Source: Pseudoselenomonas ruminantium (GTDB lineage: Bacteria; Bacillota; Negativicutes; Selenomonadales; Selenomonadaceae). Taken from it: DNA of 50,943 nt. Below, in pieces: positions 7,765 through 16,535 of the stretch. Both the position numbers and the translations under genes were made by a program. The notes under the pieces were generated by a model. The model saw nothing but the letters and a program-made list of their open reading frames with translations, was not told the origin of the DNA and ran no database searches. The stretch is taken from positions 1-50,943 of the forward strand of contig CACZHK010000028.1 in assembly GCA_902780915.1 (NCBI GenBank). Direction: 5' to 3'. How positions within the stretch are numbered: position 1 is the stretch's first letter; every line of letters starts with the position of its first letter.

Positions 7765-10005
7765 ATGATAACTTTTGATGAAAAAACAGGCCTTTTCCAT
7801 TTGAAAAACAGCTCCATGAGCTATGTCATGCAGGTGGTGAGGGGCAAGTACCTCTTGCACCGCTACTGGGGCAAGGCTATCCGTGAATTCAGGGACGGCA
7901 GGGCTTTTCAGGCCATTGACAGAGCTTTCTCCCCGCAGCCGGGGGATTATGAGAATGAGCGCACATTCTCACTGGATGTGCTGCCTCAGGAATATCCTGC
8001 CTACGGCCACCTGGACTACCGCACTCCTGCCTATGAGGTGCGCCTCGCCGATGGCACTACCACTACGGAACTGCGCTATGAATGCTATGAGATAAAGAAG
8101 GGCAAGCCGTCTCTTGCGGGGCTTCCTGCCGCCTATGCTGAAGACCATGAGGCAGAGACGCTGGTTATCAAGCTGAAAGATTTGGCAGGGAAACTGGCGG
8201 CAGAGCTCAGCTATACGATTTTTGCCGAACTGCCTATCGTAGCACGCAATGCCAAACTGACCAATATCGGTGGCGAAGCCCTTGACCTTACCGGGGCTGC
8301 CAGCTTTGCCCTGGATTTCTCTGACCATGACTTTGACCGCCTTTCCCTTTACGGAGGCCATGCGGCAGAGCGCAGCCTGGAGCGGGTGCGCCTTATGCGG
8401 GGGATACAGGAAAACAGCAGCCGTCGTGGTGCCAGCTCCCATCAGCAGTCGCCCTTCCTGGCTCTGGCCAGGAAAGACGCTGGGGAAAACAGCGGCGAGG
8501 TATATGGCTTCAGCCTGGTGTGGAGCGGCGAGTTCTCCTTCAAGACCGAGGTGGAGCAGTTTGGCACCACCCGCGTGGTGGGGGGCATCAATCCCCAGGG
8601 CTTCTGCTGGCATCTGGAGCCGAAAGAGAGCTTCCAGACCCCGGAGGCGTGGCTGGCCTACAGCAGCGAGGGCCTCAATGGCATGAGCCAGGCGCGTCAT
8701 CACATTGTCCGGGGCAAGCACCGGGATGCCCTGCGGCCAATTCTGGTGAACAACTGGGAGGCCACTTATTTCGACTTTGACGATGAGAAGATGGACAAGC
8801 TGGCAGAGACGGCCAAAGAACTGGGCATAGAACTGCTGGTTCTCGATGATGGCTGGTTCGGCAAGCGCAAGGATGATAATTCCTCTCTGGGGGATTGGCA
8901 GGTCAACATGTCCAAGTTGAAGAAGGGCCTCAAGGGGGTGGCAGAGTCTGCCCACAAGCGGGGGCTGAAGTTCGGCCTGTGGTTCGAGCCGGAGATGGTG
9001 AGCGAGGATTCCGACCTTTATCGTGCCCATCCGGACTGGGCCCTGCAGGCTCCGGCCTATCCCCATACCTACAGTCGCCATCAGCTGGTGCTGGATCTGT
9101 CAAGGCAGGAGGTAAGGGATTACCTGGTGGAGTCTGTGGGCAAAATCCTGGGAGAGAACCCCATTGACTATGTGAAGTGGGATTTCAACCGCCATATCAC
9201 CGATGCTTTTTCAGGAAAGCTTCCCTCGGAGCGTCAGGGTGAAGTGCGCACCCGCTTTGTGCTGGGGCTCTATGAGGTGCTGGAGCGCCTTACCCAGGCT
9301 TTCCCGGAGGTGCTTTTTGAAAGCTGCTCCGGGGGCGGCGGGCGCTTTGATGCGGGCATGCTTTACTACATGCCCCAGACCTGGACCAGCGATGATACGG
9401 ATGCTGTTCAGCGCCTTTCCATCCAGAGCGGCACCAGCCTGGTATTCCCGCCCATCACCATGGGGGCACATGTATCTGTGGTGCCCAACCATCAGGTGGG
9501 GCGTGTCACCAGCCTGCAGATGCGCGGGCTCTGCGCCATGATGGGAGATTTTGGCTACGAGCTGGATATCACCAAATTCACGGAGGAAGAGCGGCAGGAG
9601 GTAAAGGCGCAGATAGAGCTTTACAAGAAAATCCGTCCTACCCTGCAGCTTGGCTCCTTCCGGCGTCTGCTGACTCCCTTCGAGGGCACGAAGAATGAGA
9701 CCGCCTGGCAGTTCATCAGCCGGGACGGCAGCCAGGTGGTGCTCATGTACTTCAAGACGCTGGCCGAGCCTGCTGCCCCCATCCGTCTGCTGAAGCTGGC
9801 GGAGCTTGACCCGGAGGCCGAGTATGAACTTACGGAGTACCTGCCTGCCAAGCGTACCTCCATGGATTTTGGCGGTGAGGCAGCCCTGCAGCTGAAGGGA
9901 CGCAGCTTCTACGGCGATGAGCTGATGTACAGCGGCTTGGCGGTGGAGAAGATAGATACGGATTTTGCCGCTTATTGCTGGGTCTTTGAGAAGAAAAACA
10001 AATAA
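7765..10005 (+). CDS. alpha-galactosidase, GH36
   Basis: GH36 alpha-galactosidases release galactose from melibiose, raffinose-type oligosaccharides and galactomannan. The 746-residue length matches the AgaA/RafA type. The N-terminal beta-supersandwich covers about residues 1-330. The TIM barrel follows, with LLVLDDGWFGKRKDD, GLKFGLWFEPEMV, nucleophile Asp473 in YVKWDFNRHI, and the acid/base region SCSGGGGRFD...WTSDDTD (Asp543 the likely acid/base). A C-terminal beta domain closes the protein. No signal peptide is seen, so it acts on imported sugars. It starts 14 nt after lacZ with AAGGAG upstream, so the two form an operon for mixed plant or milk galactosides. No transporter or galactose-metabolism gene is in the window. 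Confidence 0.93.
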   Translation: MITFDEKTGLFHLKNSSMSYVMQVVRGKYLLHRYWGKAIREFRDGRAFQAIDRAFSPQPGDYENERTFSLDVLPQEYPAYGHLDYRTPAYEVRLADGTTTTELRYECYEIKKGKPSLAGLPAAYAEDHEAETLVIKLKDLAGKLAAELSYTIFAELPIVARNAKLTNIGGEALDLTGAASFALDFSDHDFDRLSLYGGHAAERSLERVRLMRGIQENSSRRGASSHQQSPFLALARKDAGENSGEVYGFSLVWSGEFSFKTEVEQFGTTRVVGGINPQGFCWHLEPKESFQTPEAWLAYSSEGLNGMSQARHHIVRGKHRDALRPILVNNWEATYFDFDDEKMDKLAETAKELGIELLVLDDGWFGKRKDDNSSLGDWQVNMSKLKKGLKGVAESAHKRGLKFGLWFEPEMVSEDSDLYRAHPDWALQAPAYPHTYSRHQLVLDLSRQEVRDYLVESVGKILGENPIDYVKWDFNRHITDAFSGKLPSERQGEVRTRFVLGLYEVLERLTQAFPEVLFESCSGGGGRFDAGMLYYMPQTWTSDDTDAVQRLSIQSGTSLVFPPITMGAHVSVVPNHQVGRVTSLQMRGLCAMMGDFGYELDITKFTEEERQEVKAQIELYKKIRPTLQLGSFRRLLTPFEGTKNETAWQFISRDGSQVVLMYFKTLAEPAAPIRLLKLAELDPEAEYELTEYLPAKRTSMDFGGEAALQLKGRSFYGDELMYSGLAVEKIDTDFAAYCWVFEKKNK

Positions 10006-10028
10006 TTTTTATTTTTCAATTTTTTGGG

Positions 10029-10067
10029 ACAGCCTTGCAGGCTTGATGCTTGCAAGGCTGTCTTTTT
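10029..10067 (+). terminator. terminator of the lacZ-galA operon
   Basis: A 14-bp stem (10029-10042 with 10048-10061, one G-T pair) and a TTGAT loop are followed by TCTTTTT. The remaining 147 nt before the next gene hold no clear promoter. Confidence 0.85.
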
Positions 10068-10214
10068 GGGTGGACAAAATTTGCAGGTCTAGGAGATTTT
10101 TTTACTAGTTGCAAAATAACAGGAGGAATCCGGGCTGTTGTCAGAGAATAAGGAAATATGCAACATATCGGAGAATCATACCTGGACTCAGGGCTTAGTA
10201 AGGAGGAAGATTCG

Positions 10215-12287
10215 ATGAAAATGTACAAGAGCACGAACATAAGGAATGTTGCCGTGGTAGGCCACGGTAAGACAGGCAAGACCAGCTTGCTGGATGCCTG
10301 TCTCTTTGATACCGGGGCCGTGAAAAGACTGGGCAGTGTCGAGGAGGGCACCAGTTTCCTGGATTATGAACCTGAGGAAAGCAAGCGGGGCATGACCATC
10401 AGCACCAAGCTGGTGGCTTGCGAATGGGGAGAGTTCAAGCTGAACTTCCTGGAAACTCCGGGCTATCCTGATTTTGTCGGAGATGTGAAAGGGGCACTGG
10501 CAGCTGCTGACAGTGCTTTGATTCTGATTTCTGCCACGTCCGGCATTGAGGTGGAGACAGAAAAACTTTGGCAGTATGCTGAGGAAGCTGAATTGCCCAG
10601 AGCTTTCTTCGTGAACAAGATGGACAGGGAGCATGCCGACTTCAAGGGCGTGGTGGATGAGCTTCGGGTGCGCTTCGGTGATGGGGTAGTGCCTGTGCAG
10701 GTGCCTATCGGCAAGGAGGCTGCTTTCCAGGGGGTGGCAGATCTTCTGACCCTGCACATGAAGATTGTGCCAAATCGCAATGAGCATGAGTATATCGTGG
10801 CAGAACTGCCGGAATACATCAAGGGCGAAGTTGAGGAAGCTCGTCAGCAGCTGATTGAGGCTGTGGCTGAGTTCAACAATGAGCTTATGGAGAAATACAT
10901 CGAAGGGACGGAAATCACAGAGGTTGAGGTAGCTGCTGCTTTGATCGAGGGCATCCAGGCCGGGAAGATTTTCCCCGTGTTCTGCGGTTCTGCCAAGCAG
11001 AATGTAGGCGTCAAGAACTTGATGAATGGCATTGTGGAGTACCTGCCCACGCCGTACTTCAAGGTTTCCATCGGTACCAGTCCCGCTGATGGTGAAATCA
11101 AGGAGAGGAAAACTGAGGATCCCTTCTCCGCCCAGGTATTCAAGACCATCGTGGATCCCTTTGTGGGCCGGCAGAGCTTTATACGCATTCTGTCAGGGGA
11201 TATGAAGGGCGATGCCACTTACTACCATGTGAACAAGGATGAGCCAGAGCGCATCGGTACTCTGTTCACCATGCAGGGCAAGCAACAGTTCAACCTGGCT
11301 CAGGCTGCGGCAGGTGATATCGTAGTGACTTCCAAGCTGCAGGATGTCAAGACAGGCGATACTCTCTGTGATAAGTCTGATCTCATCCAATACGAGGCAA
11401 TTTCTTATCCAGAGGCCATGCTGGAAATGGCAGCCTCCGCTTCCAAGAAGGGTGAGGAGGACAAGGTCTTCTCAGCTCTGGCCAAGCAGCAGGAGGAAGA
11501 TGCTACCCTCATTGTCTGCAAGAACAAGGAAACCCGCGAAACTCTCCTGCGGGGGATTGGCGAGGTGCATTTGGAGATTCTGGCAGAGAAGCTTGAACGC
11601 AAGTTTGGTGTAAAGTTGAAACTCACCCAGCCACGGGTGGCTTATCGTGAGACTATCCGCAAGAGTGTGAAGGTTCAGGGCAAGCATAAGAAGCAGAGCG
11701 GCGGCCATGGCCAGTATGGTGATGTTTGGCTGGAAATCAGCCCGCAGGCTGCCGGTGAGGGCAATGCCTTCACGGAGTCCATCTTCGGTGGCAGCGTGCC
11801 CCGTCAGTATATCCCTGCGGTGGAAAAGGGCACGGAGGAGACTCTGGCAGGAGGTGTGCTGGCAGGCTATCCCGTGGTGGATGTGAAGGTAAATCTCTAT
11901 GATGGATCCTATCATGCTGTGGATTCTTCCGAGGCAGCTTTCAAGACTGCGGCGGCTCTGGCCATCAGGAAAGGTGTTATGGAAGCCAGCCCCATTCTGC
12001 TGGAACCCATTGACAAGATTACTGTGACGGCTCCCGAGTATTACATGGGTGATGTCATGGGCAAACTGAACTCCAAGAGGGCTCAGATCATGGGGGTAGA
12101 CAGCAAGGGCAAGGACATGAGCGAAATTCAGGCCAGGATTCCTGTGGCAGAGCTCTTCAAGTTTGCTACGGATCTCCGCTCTCTGACCCAGGGACGTGGT
12201 TCATACAGCCTGGAATTCTCTCATTATGAGCCTGTGCCTGAGAAGACGGCAGAAAAGGTTATCGCCGAAGCGGCTGCCAGGGACTAA
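10215..12287 (+). CDS. EF-G2-type translational GTPase (elongation factor G paralogue)
   Basis: A 690-residue protein with the whole EF-G domain set: GTPase (about 1-280), beta barrel, then domains III-V (GGHGQYGDVWLEI and MGDVMGKLNSKRAQIMG typical of domains IV-V). The GTPase motifs diverge: the P-loop is GHGKTGKTS (16-24), G3 is ETPGYPDF (80-87) instead of DTPGHVDF, and G4 is NKMD (134-137). The catalytic His of DTPGH is thus Tyr84, a change I recall in EF-G2 proteins such as that of Thermus. It is not the canonical fusA, which would sit with rpsL-rpsG-tuf. Its role (translocation, ribosome recycling or stress) is unknown. Start ATG 10215 was chosen because AAGGAGGAAG precedes it; an upstream ATG at 10158 lacks a site. 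Confidence 0.85.
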   Translation: MKMYKSTNIRNVAVVGHGKTGKTSLLDACLFDTGAVKRLGSVEEGTSFLDYEPEESKRGMTISTKLVACEWGEFKLNFLETPGYPDFVGDVKGALAAADSALILISATSGIEVETEKLWQYAEEAELPRAFFVNKMDREHADFKGVVDELRVRFGDGVVPVQVPIGKEAAFQGVADLLTLHMKIVPNRNEHEYIVAELPEYIKGEVEEARQQLIEAVAEFNNELMEKYIEGTEITEVEVAAALIEGIQAGKIFPVFCGSAKQNVGVKNLMNGIVEYLPTPYFKVSIGTSPADGEIKERKTEDPFSAQVFKTIVDPFVGRQSFIRILSGDMKGDATYYHVNKDEPERIGTLFTMQGKQQFNLAQAAAGDIVVTSKLQDVKTGDTLCDKSDLIQYEAISYPEAMLEMAASASKKGEEDKVFSALAKQQEEDATLIVCKNKETRETLLRGIGEVHLEILAEKLERKFGVKLKLTQPRVAYRETIRKSVKVQGKHKKQSGGHGQYGDVWLEISPQAAGEGNAFTESIFGGSVPRQYIPAVEKGTEETLAGGVLAGYPVVDVKVNLYDGSYHAVDSSEAAFKTAAALAIRKGVMEASPILLEPIDKITVTAPEYYMGDVMGKLNSKRAQIMGVDSKGKDMSEIQARIPVAELFKFATDLRSLTQGRGSYSLEFSHYEPVPEKTAEKVIAEAAARD

Positions 12288-12307
12288 GATTTTGTAAGAT
12301 ATGCAAA

Positions 12308-12335
12308 ACGGCGCATAGCTTCGGCTGTGCGCCGT
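12308..12335 (+). terminator. hairpin after the EF-G2 gene
   Basis: A 12-bp GC-rich stem (12308-12319 with 12324-12335, one G-T pair) is closed by a stable TTCG tetraloop. It is followed by ATTAACG and lacks a T-tract, so termination may be partial or factor-aided and could let some transcription reach pilB. Confidence 0.6.
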
Positions 12336-12368
12336 ATTAACGTGACAGGAAAACTGAGAGGTGGCAAA

Positions 12369-13613
12369 ATGCCAATAGATGAAGAAGCTTTCCAAATCCT
12401 TATCAGCAGGGCGGCAATTGAGGCGCGTATGGGACTGGAGGCAAGAGAAGGAACTGGCTCGCCTGTTGTGAAGCTAGCAGATGTGCTTTTGGAACGCTCC
12501 ATTGACAGGCATGCCAGTGACCTTCATTTGGAACCACAAGCAGATTTTTTGAGAGTGCGGTATAGAATAGATGGTATATTGCAGCTGGAGAAAAACACCA
12601 TACCCAAGGGTGTAGAAAATGTCCTTATTGCACGCTTGAAGGTCATGGCTGGCATGGATACGGCCAAGCATCAGTGCCCTCAGGATGGGCACATTGAGTT
12701 TATGAGCGGGGGGCAGCAGATAGACATACGTGTTTCCGTGTTGCCAGCCATTCATGGGGAATTGATGGTGCTTCGTTTTATGAACGTAGAAGAAGGAATG
12801 CTTGATATTGATGAGCTGGGCTTCACTGAAGGAAACAAGAATCTTTTTAAGAGCATCATAGAAAAACCGTCGGGATTAGTATTGATTTCTGGACCAGTTA
12901 ATTCGGGCAAAAGCACATCTCTATATGCTGCATTGCAATTTTTGAACAAACCGGAGAGCAATCTGGTGACGCTGGAAAATCCTGTGGAAAGAATAGTGCC
13001 AGGCATTAACCAGGTGGAGATAAATCCCAAGACTGGCCTCACCTATATGGCAGGGCTTAAAGCTATGTTGCGCCAGGATATCACGGCGGTTATGGTGGGA
13101 GAAATACGTGATGGTGAGGTGGCTTCCTATATCGTACGCATTGCCCTTACGGGTCATCTTATCATGACCACTTTGCATACAGAAAATGCTGTGGGGGTGA
13201 TTTTCCGCCTGAGAGAAATGAACATTCCTCCTTATATGATAGCAGCTACGCTTACAGGAGCAGTCGCTCAGAGGCTGGTGAGAAAGACCTGTCCTTACTG
13301 CCAGGAAGAATATGAAATAACAGGAAGTTCTGTAGAGGCCCAGATTTTGGGAAACAGATGGCAGAAGGGAATGCGGCTCAAAAGAAATTCAGGCTGCCCT
13401 CGTTGCCACGGCACTGGCTATAGCGGCCGCCTGGCTCTGCAGGAAGTGCTGGTCATCAGCCCTGCTGTGCGTGAAGCAATCCTTCAGGGCATGGACAGGG
13501 ACAGGCTGCAGGCGCTGGCAGAAAAAGAAGGCTTGCGCACTCTTTGGCAGGACGGCATAGAAAAGGCGCTGGAGGGTAAGACAACTCTTTCCGAATTGAA
13601 ACGGGTGCTTTGA
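12369..13613 (+). CDS. pilB: type IV pilus assembly ATPase PilB (GspE family), short form
   Basis: PilB/GspE hexamers hydrolyse ATP at the inner membrane to extrude pilin or pseudopilin fibres. The core is complete: the N2 domain with DRHASDLHLEP (47-56), Walker A GPVNSGKST (175-183), the Asp box, and Walker B with His box (VGEIRD, TTLHTENA). The C-terminal tetracysteine zinc site, which marks the PilB/GspE rather than the PilT type, is present (CPYC and CPRC). At 414 residues it lacks the separate N1 domain of long PilB proteins (about 560 aa). ATG 12369 was chosen because GAGAGGTGG lies just upstream; the in-frame GTG at 12327 falls inside the preceding hairpin. Confidence 0.88.
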   Translation: MPIDEEAFQILISRAAIEARMGLEAREGTGSPVVKLADVLLERSIDRHASDLHLEPQADFLRVRYRIDGILQLEKNTIPKGVENVLIARLKVMAGMDTAKHQCPQDGHIEFMSGGQQIDIRVSVLPAIHGELMVLRFMNVEEGMLDIDELGFTEGNKNLFKSIIEKPSGLVLISGPVNSGKSTSLYAALQFLNKPESNLVTLENPVERIVPGINQVEINPKTGLTYMAGLKAMLRQDITAVMVGEIRDGEVASYIVRIALTGHLIMTTLHTENAVGVIFRLREMNIPPYMIAATLTGAVAQRLVRKTCPYCQEEYEITGSSVEAQILGNRWQKGMRLKRNSGCPRCHGTGYSGRLALQEVLVISPAVREAILQGMDRDRLQALAEKEGLRTLWQDGIEKALEGKTTLSELKRVL

Positions 13614-13727
13614 GATTCTTTGCTCTGTGCAATAGCGAAAGACGATTGGCAAAAGCAGGAATCCGGCATCATCAGTCGAATATTTCCTATATCAGAAGCA
13701 GCACCGTCAGGGGAGGTGTTTACCCTT

Positions 13728-14450
13728 ATGGGAAAATTCAAGATGATTGCCATACTGGTACTCATTGTAGGCATTGCTACGCCTCTGGGCATAGTGGCCA
13801 TTCAGCATTATCAGGAAACCAAGGCTATCGTGGCGGAACGGCAGGAAAAAGAATTGCAGGAGAAACTGGCGGCCATAGAAGCCAAGGAGCAGCAGGAAAT
13901 AGCGGAGAGAAAAGCTCACTGGGCAGAGCAGGAGGCCAAGACATTGAAGTCTGGCATCAAGGATGACAAGCCTGATGAAGTACTAAGAGGCCTGACCATG
14001 CAAATGGAGGAACGGCACTTGGACAGTGGCGGCACTGTGTATTACTATGACCGCCCTACGGAGTCAGGCATCTTCGTGCAGCCTTATGTGGTGCATAATG
14101 GCGGTACTGATGCCCAGCTTTGGGTCTTTGTCTGCCATATAGGCCAGAATCAGGTGAACTTCACTGGTGTTGATCTGCAGCTGTCAGATGACAAGGAGTT
14201 TTCCATCAAGGCCAGGTCCGAGGTAAAGGAACTGCCGGATGGTGATGGCATTATTCAGTTCTTCAATCAAGTTGTGGATAAGAATGATGAGGATGCTCTG
14301 CGCTACATGGGCATGTCTGGTGTAGGCAAGATTTTCATGCCTATGCCTGGTGAGTCAAATGATGATCGTTACTTGACCGCTCATGAGTGCGATAGGGTGC
14401 AGGATATGCTTGACCTTTACGATATCCTCAGGGGCAAGAAAAAAACCTGA
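13728..14450 (+). CDS. membrane-anchored hypothetical protein with coiled coil
   Basis: Unrecognised, 240 residues. Residues 5-25 form one hydrophobic segment (signal anchor or uncleaved signal), so the bulk probably faces outward. Residues about 28-75 are Glu/Lys/Ala-rich (AERQEKELQEKLAAIEAKEQQEIAERKAHWAEQ), a likely coiled coil. The rest is a mixed alpha/beta domain with VYYYDRPTESGIFVQPYVVHN and IFMPMPG. ATG 13728 has GGGGAGGTG upstream; the open frame extends back to 13620 without a ribosome site. It follows pilB and ends at a strong terminator, so it may share a transcript with pilB. A role in the pilus is only a guess from position. Confidence 0.7.
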   Translation: MGKFKMIAILVLIVGIATPLGIVAIQHYQETKAIVAERQEKELQEKLAAIEAKEQQEIAERKAHWAEQEAKTLKSGIKDDKPDEVLRGLTMQMEERHLDSGGTVYYYDRPTESGIFVQPYVVHNGGTDAQLWVFVCHIGQNQVNFTGVDLQLSDDKEFSIKARSEVKELPDGDGIIQFFNQVVDKNDEDALRYMGMSGVGKIFMPMPGESNDDRYLTAHECDRVQDMLDLYDILRGKKKT

Positions 14451-14466
14451 TAGCATATCAGCAAGA

Positions 14467-14511
14467 AAAATCCCCTGAAAGCCTTTATAACAAGGGCTTT
14501 CAGGGGATTTT
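14467..14511 (+). terminator. strong hairpin terminator
   Basis: A perfect 17-bp stem (14467-14483 with 14495-14511) with A-rich 5' and TTTT 3' ends. It separates the pilB-containing unit from the ROK kinase. Confidence 0.88.
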
Positions 14512-14534
14512 AGCAAGGGCAGGAGGAGTTTAGG

Positions 14535-15398
14535 ATGCAATATGCATGCATAGATATTGGCGGCACAGCTATCAAATATGCTATGATGACAGAAACGGGG
14601 CGGATTCTGGCTCAGGGGAAGGTTCCGACAAGAGTTGCGGAAGATGGCAGCAGGGACATTCCCAGGAAAATAGCGGCGATTGTGTTGGATTTGCAAAAAG
14701 AGTGCGGAGAGGCCAATGGGATTGCTGTCTGTTCCCCCGGGCTAATTGATGCGGAAAAAGGTGAGGTCATTTTCGCAGGTCCCAATTTCCCCGGTTACAG
14801 CGGCATGAAACTGCGGGAAGAAATTGAGGCGTTGACCAGGTTGCCTTGCGCAGTGGAAAATGATGTGAATGCTGCCGGTCTGGGCGAAAGCTGGCTGGGA
14901 GCGGGCAAGGGGGCCAAAAGTGCCTTTTGCGTCTTTGTAGGGACAGGCATAGGCGGAGCCTTGGTGCTGGATGGACATCTGGTTCATGGTGCTGCAGCTG
15001 CGGCAGGAGAGATTGGTTTTCTGCCCTTCGCAGAAGGTTCTTTGGAAAAACTGGCAAGCATGACGGCTCTGCTGCAAGGAACAGGTTTGTCCACGGGAGA
15101 GGAAGTCTTTGAGCATGTGGCAGCTGGTGATGGAAAAGCGTTAGCTGCATTGGAAGAAATGACGAAAAAGCTTGCCTATGGTCTGGCGGAGATCTGCTGC
15201 ATCGTGAATCCGGAAGTGCTGATCATGGGTGGAGCAGTGATGGCCCGGAGGGACTTCTTTGAGCCGCGAATGAATAAGCATTTGGCAGAGCTGCTGCCAG
15301 ATGCCCTACTCAAGAACACGCGCCTTGCTTTTGCACAATTAGGTACAGCAGCAGGCTTCACGGGTGCTCTTAAGCACTTTCTGCAAAAAAATCAATAA
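14535..15398 (+). CDS. ROK-family sugar kinase lacking the zinc motif
   Basis: ROK proteins phosphorylate hexoses or amino sugars. The ATP-binding motif DIGGTAIKYA (7-16), catalytic Asp110 in VENDVNAAG, and the second phosphate loop VGTGIGGALVL are present. The ROK zinc signature (GHxx...CxCGxxGCxE) is replaced by AGEIGFLPFAEGSLEKLASM, with no cysteines. Zinc-less members include beta-glucoside kinases and some other sugar kinases, so glucokinase should not be assumed. There is no DNA-binding HTH, so it is not a repressor. AGGAGG lies 7-8 nt before ATG 14535. The kinase sits between pilus genes and has no metabolic neighbour; its 3' end is followed by an 83-nt gap before pilT. Confidence 0.82.
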   Translation: MQYACIDIGGTAIKYAMMTETGRILAQGKVPTRVAEDGSRDIPRKIAAIVLDLQKECGEANGIAVCSPGLIDAEKGEVIFAGPNFPGYSGMKLREEIEALTRLPCAVENDVNAAGLGESWLGAGKGAKSAFCVFVGTGIGGALVLDGHLVHGAAAAAGEIGFLPFAEGSLEKLASMTALLQGTGLSTGEEVFEHVAAGDGKALAALEEMTKKLAYGLAEICCIVNPEVLIMGGAVMARRDFFEPRMNKHLAELLPDALLKNTRLAFAQLGTAAGFTGALKHFLQKNQ

Positions 15399-15432
15399 GG
15401 GAGCAGTTTTTCACGCTGTAGCTAATGGCTGC

Positions 15433-15458
15433 AATATTCACAATTCAATGTGAATATT
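15433..15458. repeat. perfect inverted repeat upstream of pilT
   Basis: AATATTCACA and TGTGAATATT (15433-15442, 15449-15458) form a perfect 10-bp dyad around a 6-nt AT-rich spacer, 23 nt before the pilT ATG. There is no T-tract, so it resembles an operator or an mRNA hairpin near the ribosome site rather than a terminator. Confidence 0.6.
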
Positions 15459-15481
15459 CAGGTACTTCGAGGTGATGGGAT

Positions 15482-16510
15482 ATGTGCAGCAGTGTAAATT
15501 GGCGGAGCCTTATAGGCACTGCCATAGAAATCGAGGCCTCAGATATACACATGACAGTAGGGCAAAGGCCGCATATGCGGTACCAAGGAGTGCTGAGCGC
15601 CATGTATACTGACTTGCTGACGGAGTGTTTCATGTCAGATTTCTGCTCGGTCATTCTGAACGATTCCCAGCGAGAACGGCTGGCAAGGGACAAGGATATT
15701 GACCTGTCCTGGACCTATGCCGGGCGGCGGTTCCGTGTCAATGCCTATTATCAACGGGGCTTTCCTGCTCTGGCCATCCGCCTGCTGCCGGAGAGGATTC
15801 CGAGCCTGGCAGAGCTGGGGGCACCTAGGGCATGGCAGAAATTGAAGGAAGTGGATCATGGGCTGATATTGGTGACGGGCAGAACTGGAAGCGGCAAGAC
15901 GTCGACCCTGGCGGCCTTCATCGAGGAGCTGAACCGGGAGAAATCGTATCATATCGTCACCTTGGAGGATCCTATAGAGTATGTCTTTGAGCCGAAAAAA
16001 TGTTTTTTCAGTCAGAGAGAAATGGGCAGGGATTTTGTTGAATTTTCCCAAGCCCTGCGAGGTGCCTTGCGAGAAGTGCCAGATGTTATCTTGGTGGGGG
16101 AGATTCGCGATGTTCAGACCATGAGGACTGCCATTATGGCAGCAGAGACTGGCATACTGGTGCTGGCAACTTTGCATACACCTTCTGCCGAGGAAACTGC
16201 GCTTAGAGTAGAGGGCCTTTTTCCCTTATCGGAGCAGGAGGTAGTGCGGGCTCAGTTTGCAGATGTACTGACAGGGATTGTTTCCCAGAGTTTGCTGCCC
16301 AGGGTGGACGGCGGCAGGGTGAATGCCAGCGAAGTTTTGCTGAGAGATCCTGCCGTGAGAAATATCATCAGGCAAGGGAAATATACCCAGCTAAGTGCGG
16401 TCATGCTCAGCCATCAGCAGGATGGCATGCAGACTAAGGACAGAGCCTTGGACAATTTGTTTCAGTCAGGATACATTGACCGTGAGATATGGCAGCGCTA
16501 TCATAGATGA
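15482..16510 (+). CDS. pilT: type IV pilus retraction ATPase PilT
   Basis: PilT depolymerises type IV pili, powering twitching and DNA uptake. Residues 20-110 form the PAS-like N-domain (ASDIHMTVGQRPHMRYQG). Walker A is GRTGSGKTS (133-141), followed by the Asp box (VTLEDPIEYVF), Walker B (VILVGEIRD) and His box (VLATLHTPSAEET). There is no C-terminal tetracysteine, which separates it from PilB. At 342 residues the length is typical. GAGGTG lies 7 nt before ATG 15482. pilC follows 25 nt downstream, so pilT-pilC form a pair. Confidence 0.88.
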   Translation: MCSSVNWRSLIGTAIEIEASDIHMTVGQRPHMRYQGVLSAMYTDLLTECFMSDFCSVILNDSQRERLARDKDIDLSWTYAGRRFRVNAYYQRGFPALAIRLLPERIPSLAELGAPRAWQKLKEVDHGLILVTGRTGSGKTSTLAAFIEELNREKSYHIVTLEDPIEYVFEPKKCFFSQREMGRDFVEFSQALRGALREVPDVILVGEIRDVQTMRTAIMAAETGILVLATLHTPSAEETALRVEGLFPLSEQEVVRAQFADVLTGIVSQSLLPRVDGGRVNASEVLLRDPAVRNIIRQGKYTQLSAVMLSHQQDGMQTKDRALDNLFQSGYIDREIWQRYHR

Positions 16511-16535
16511 GATTTCTTAAAGGAAGAGGGATAAA

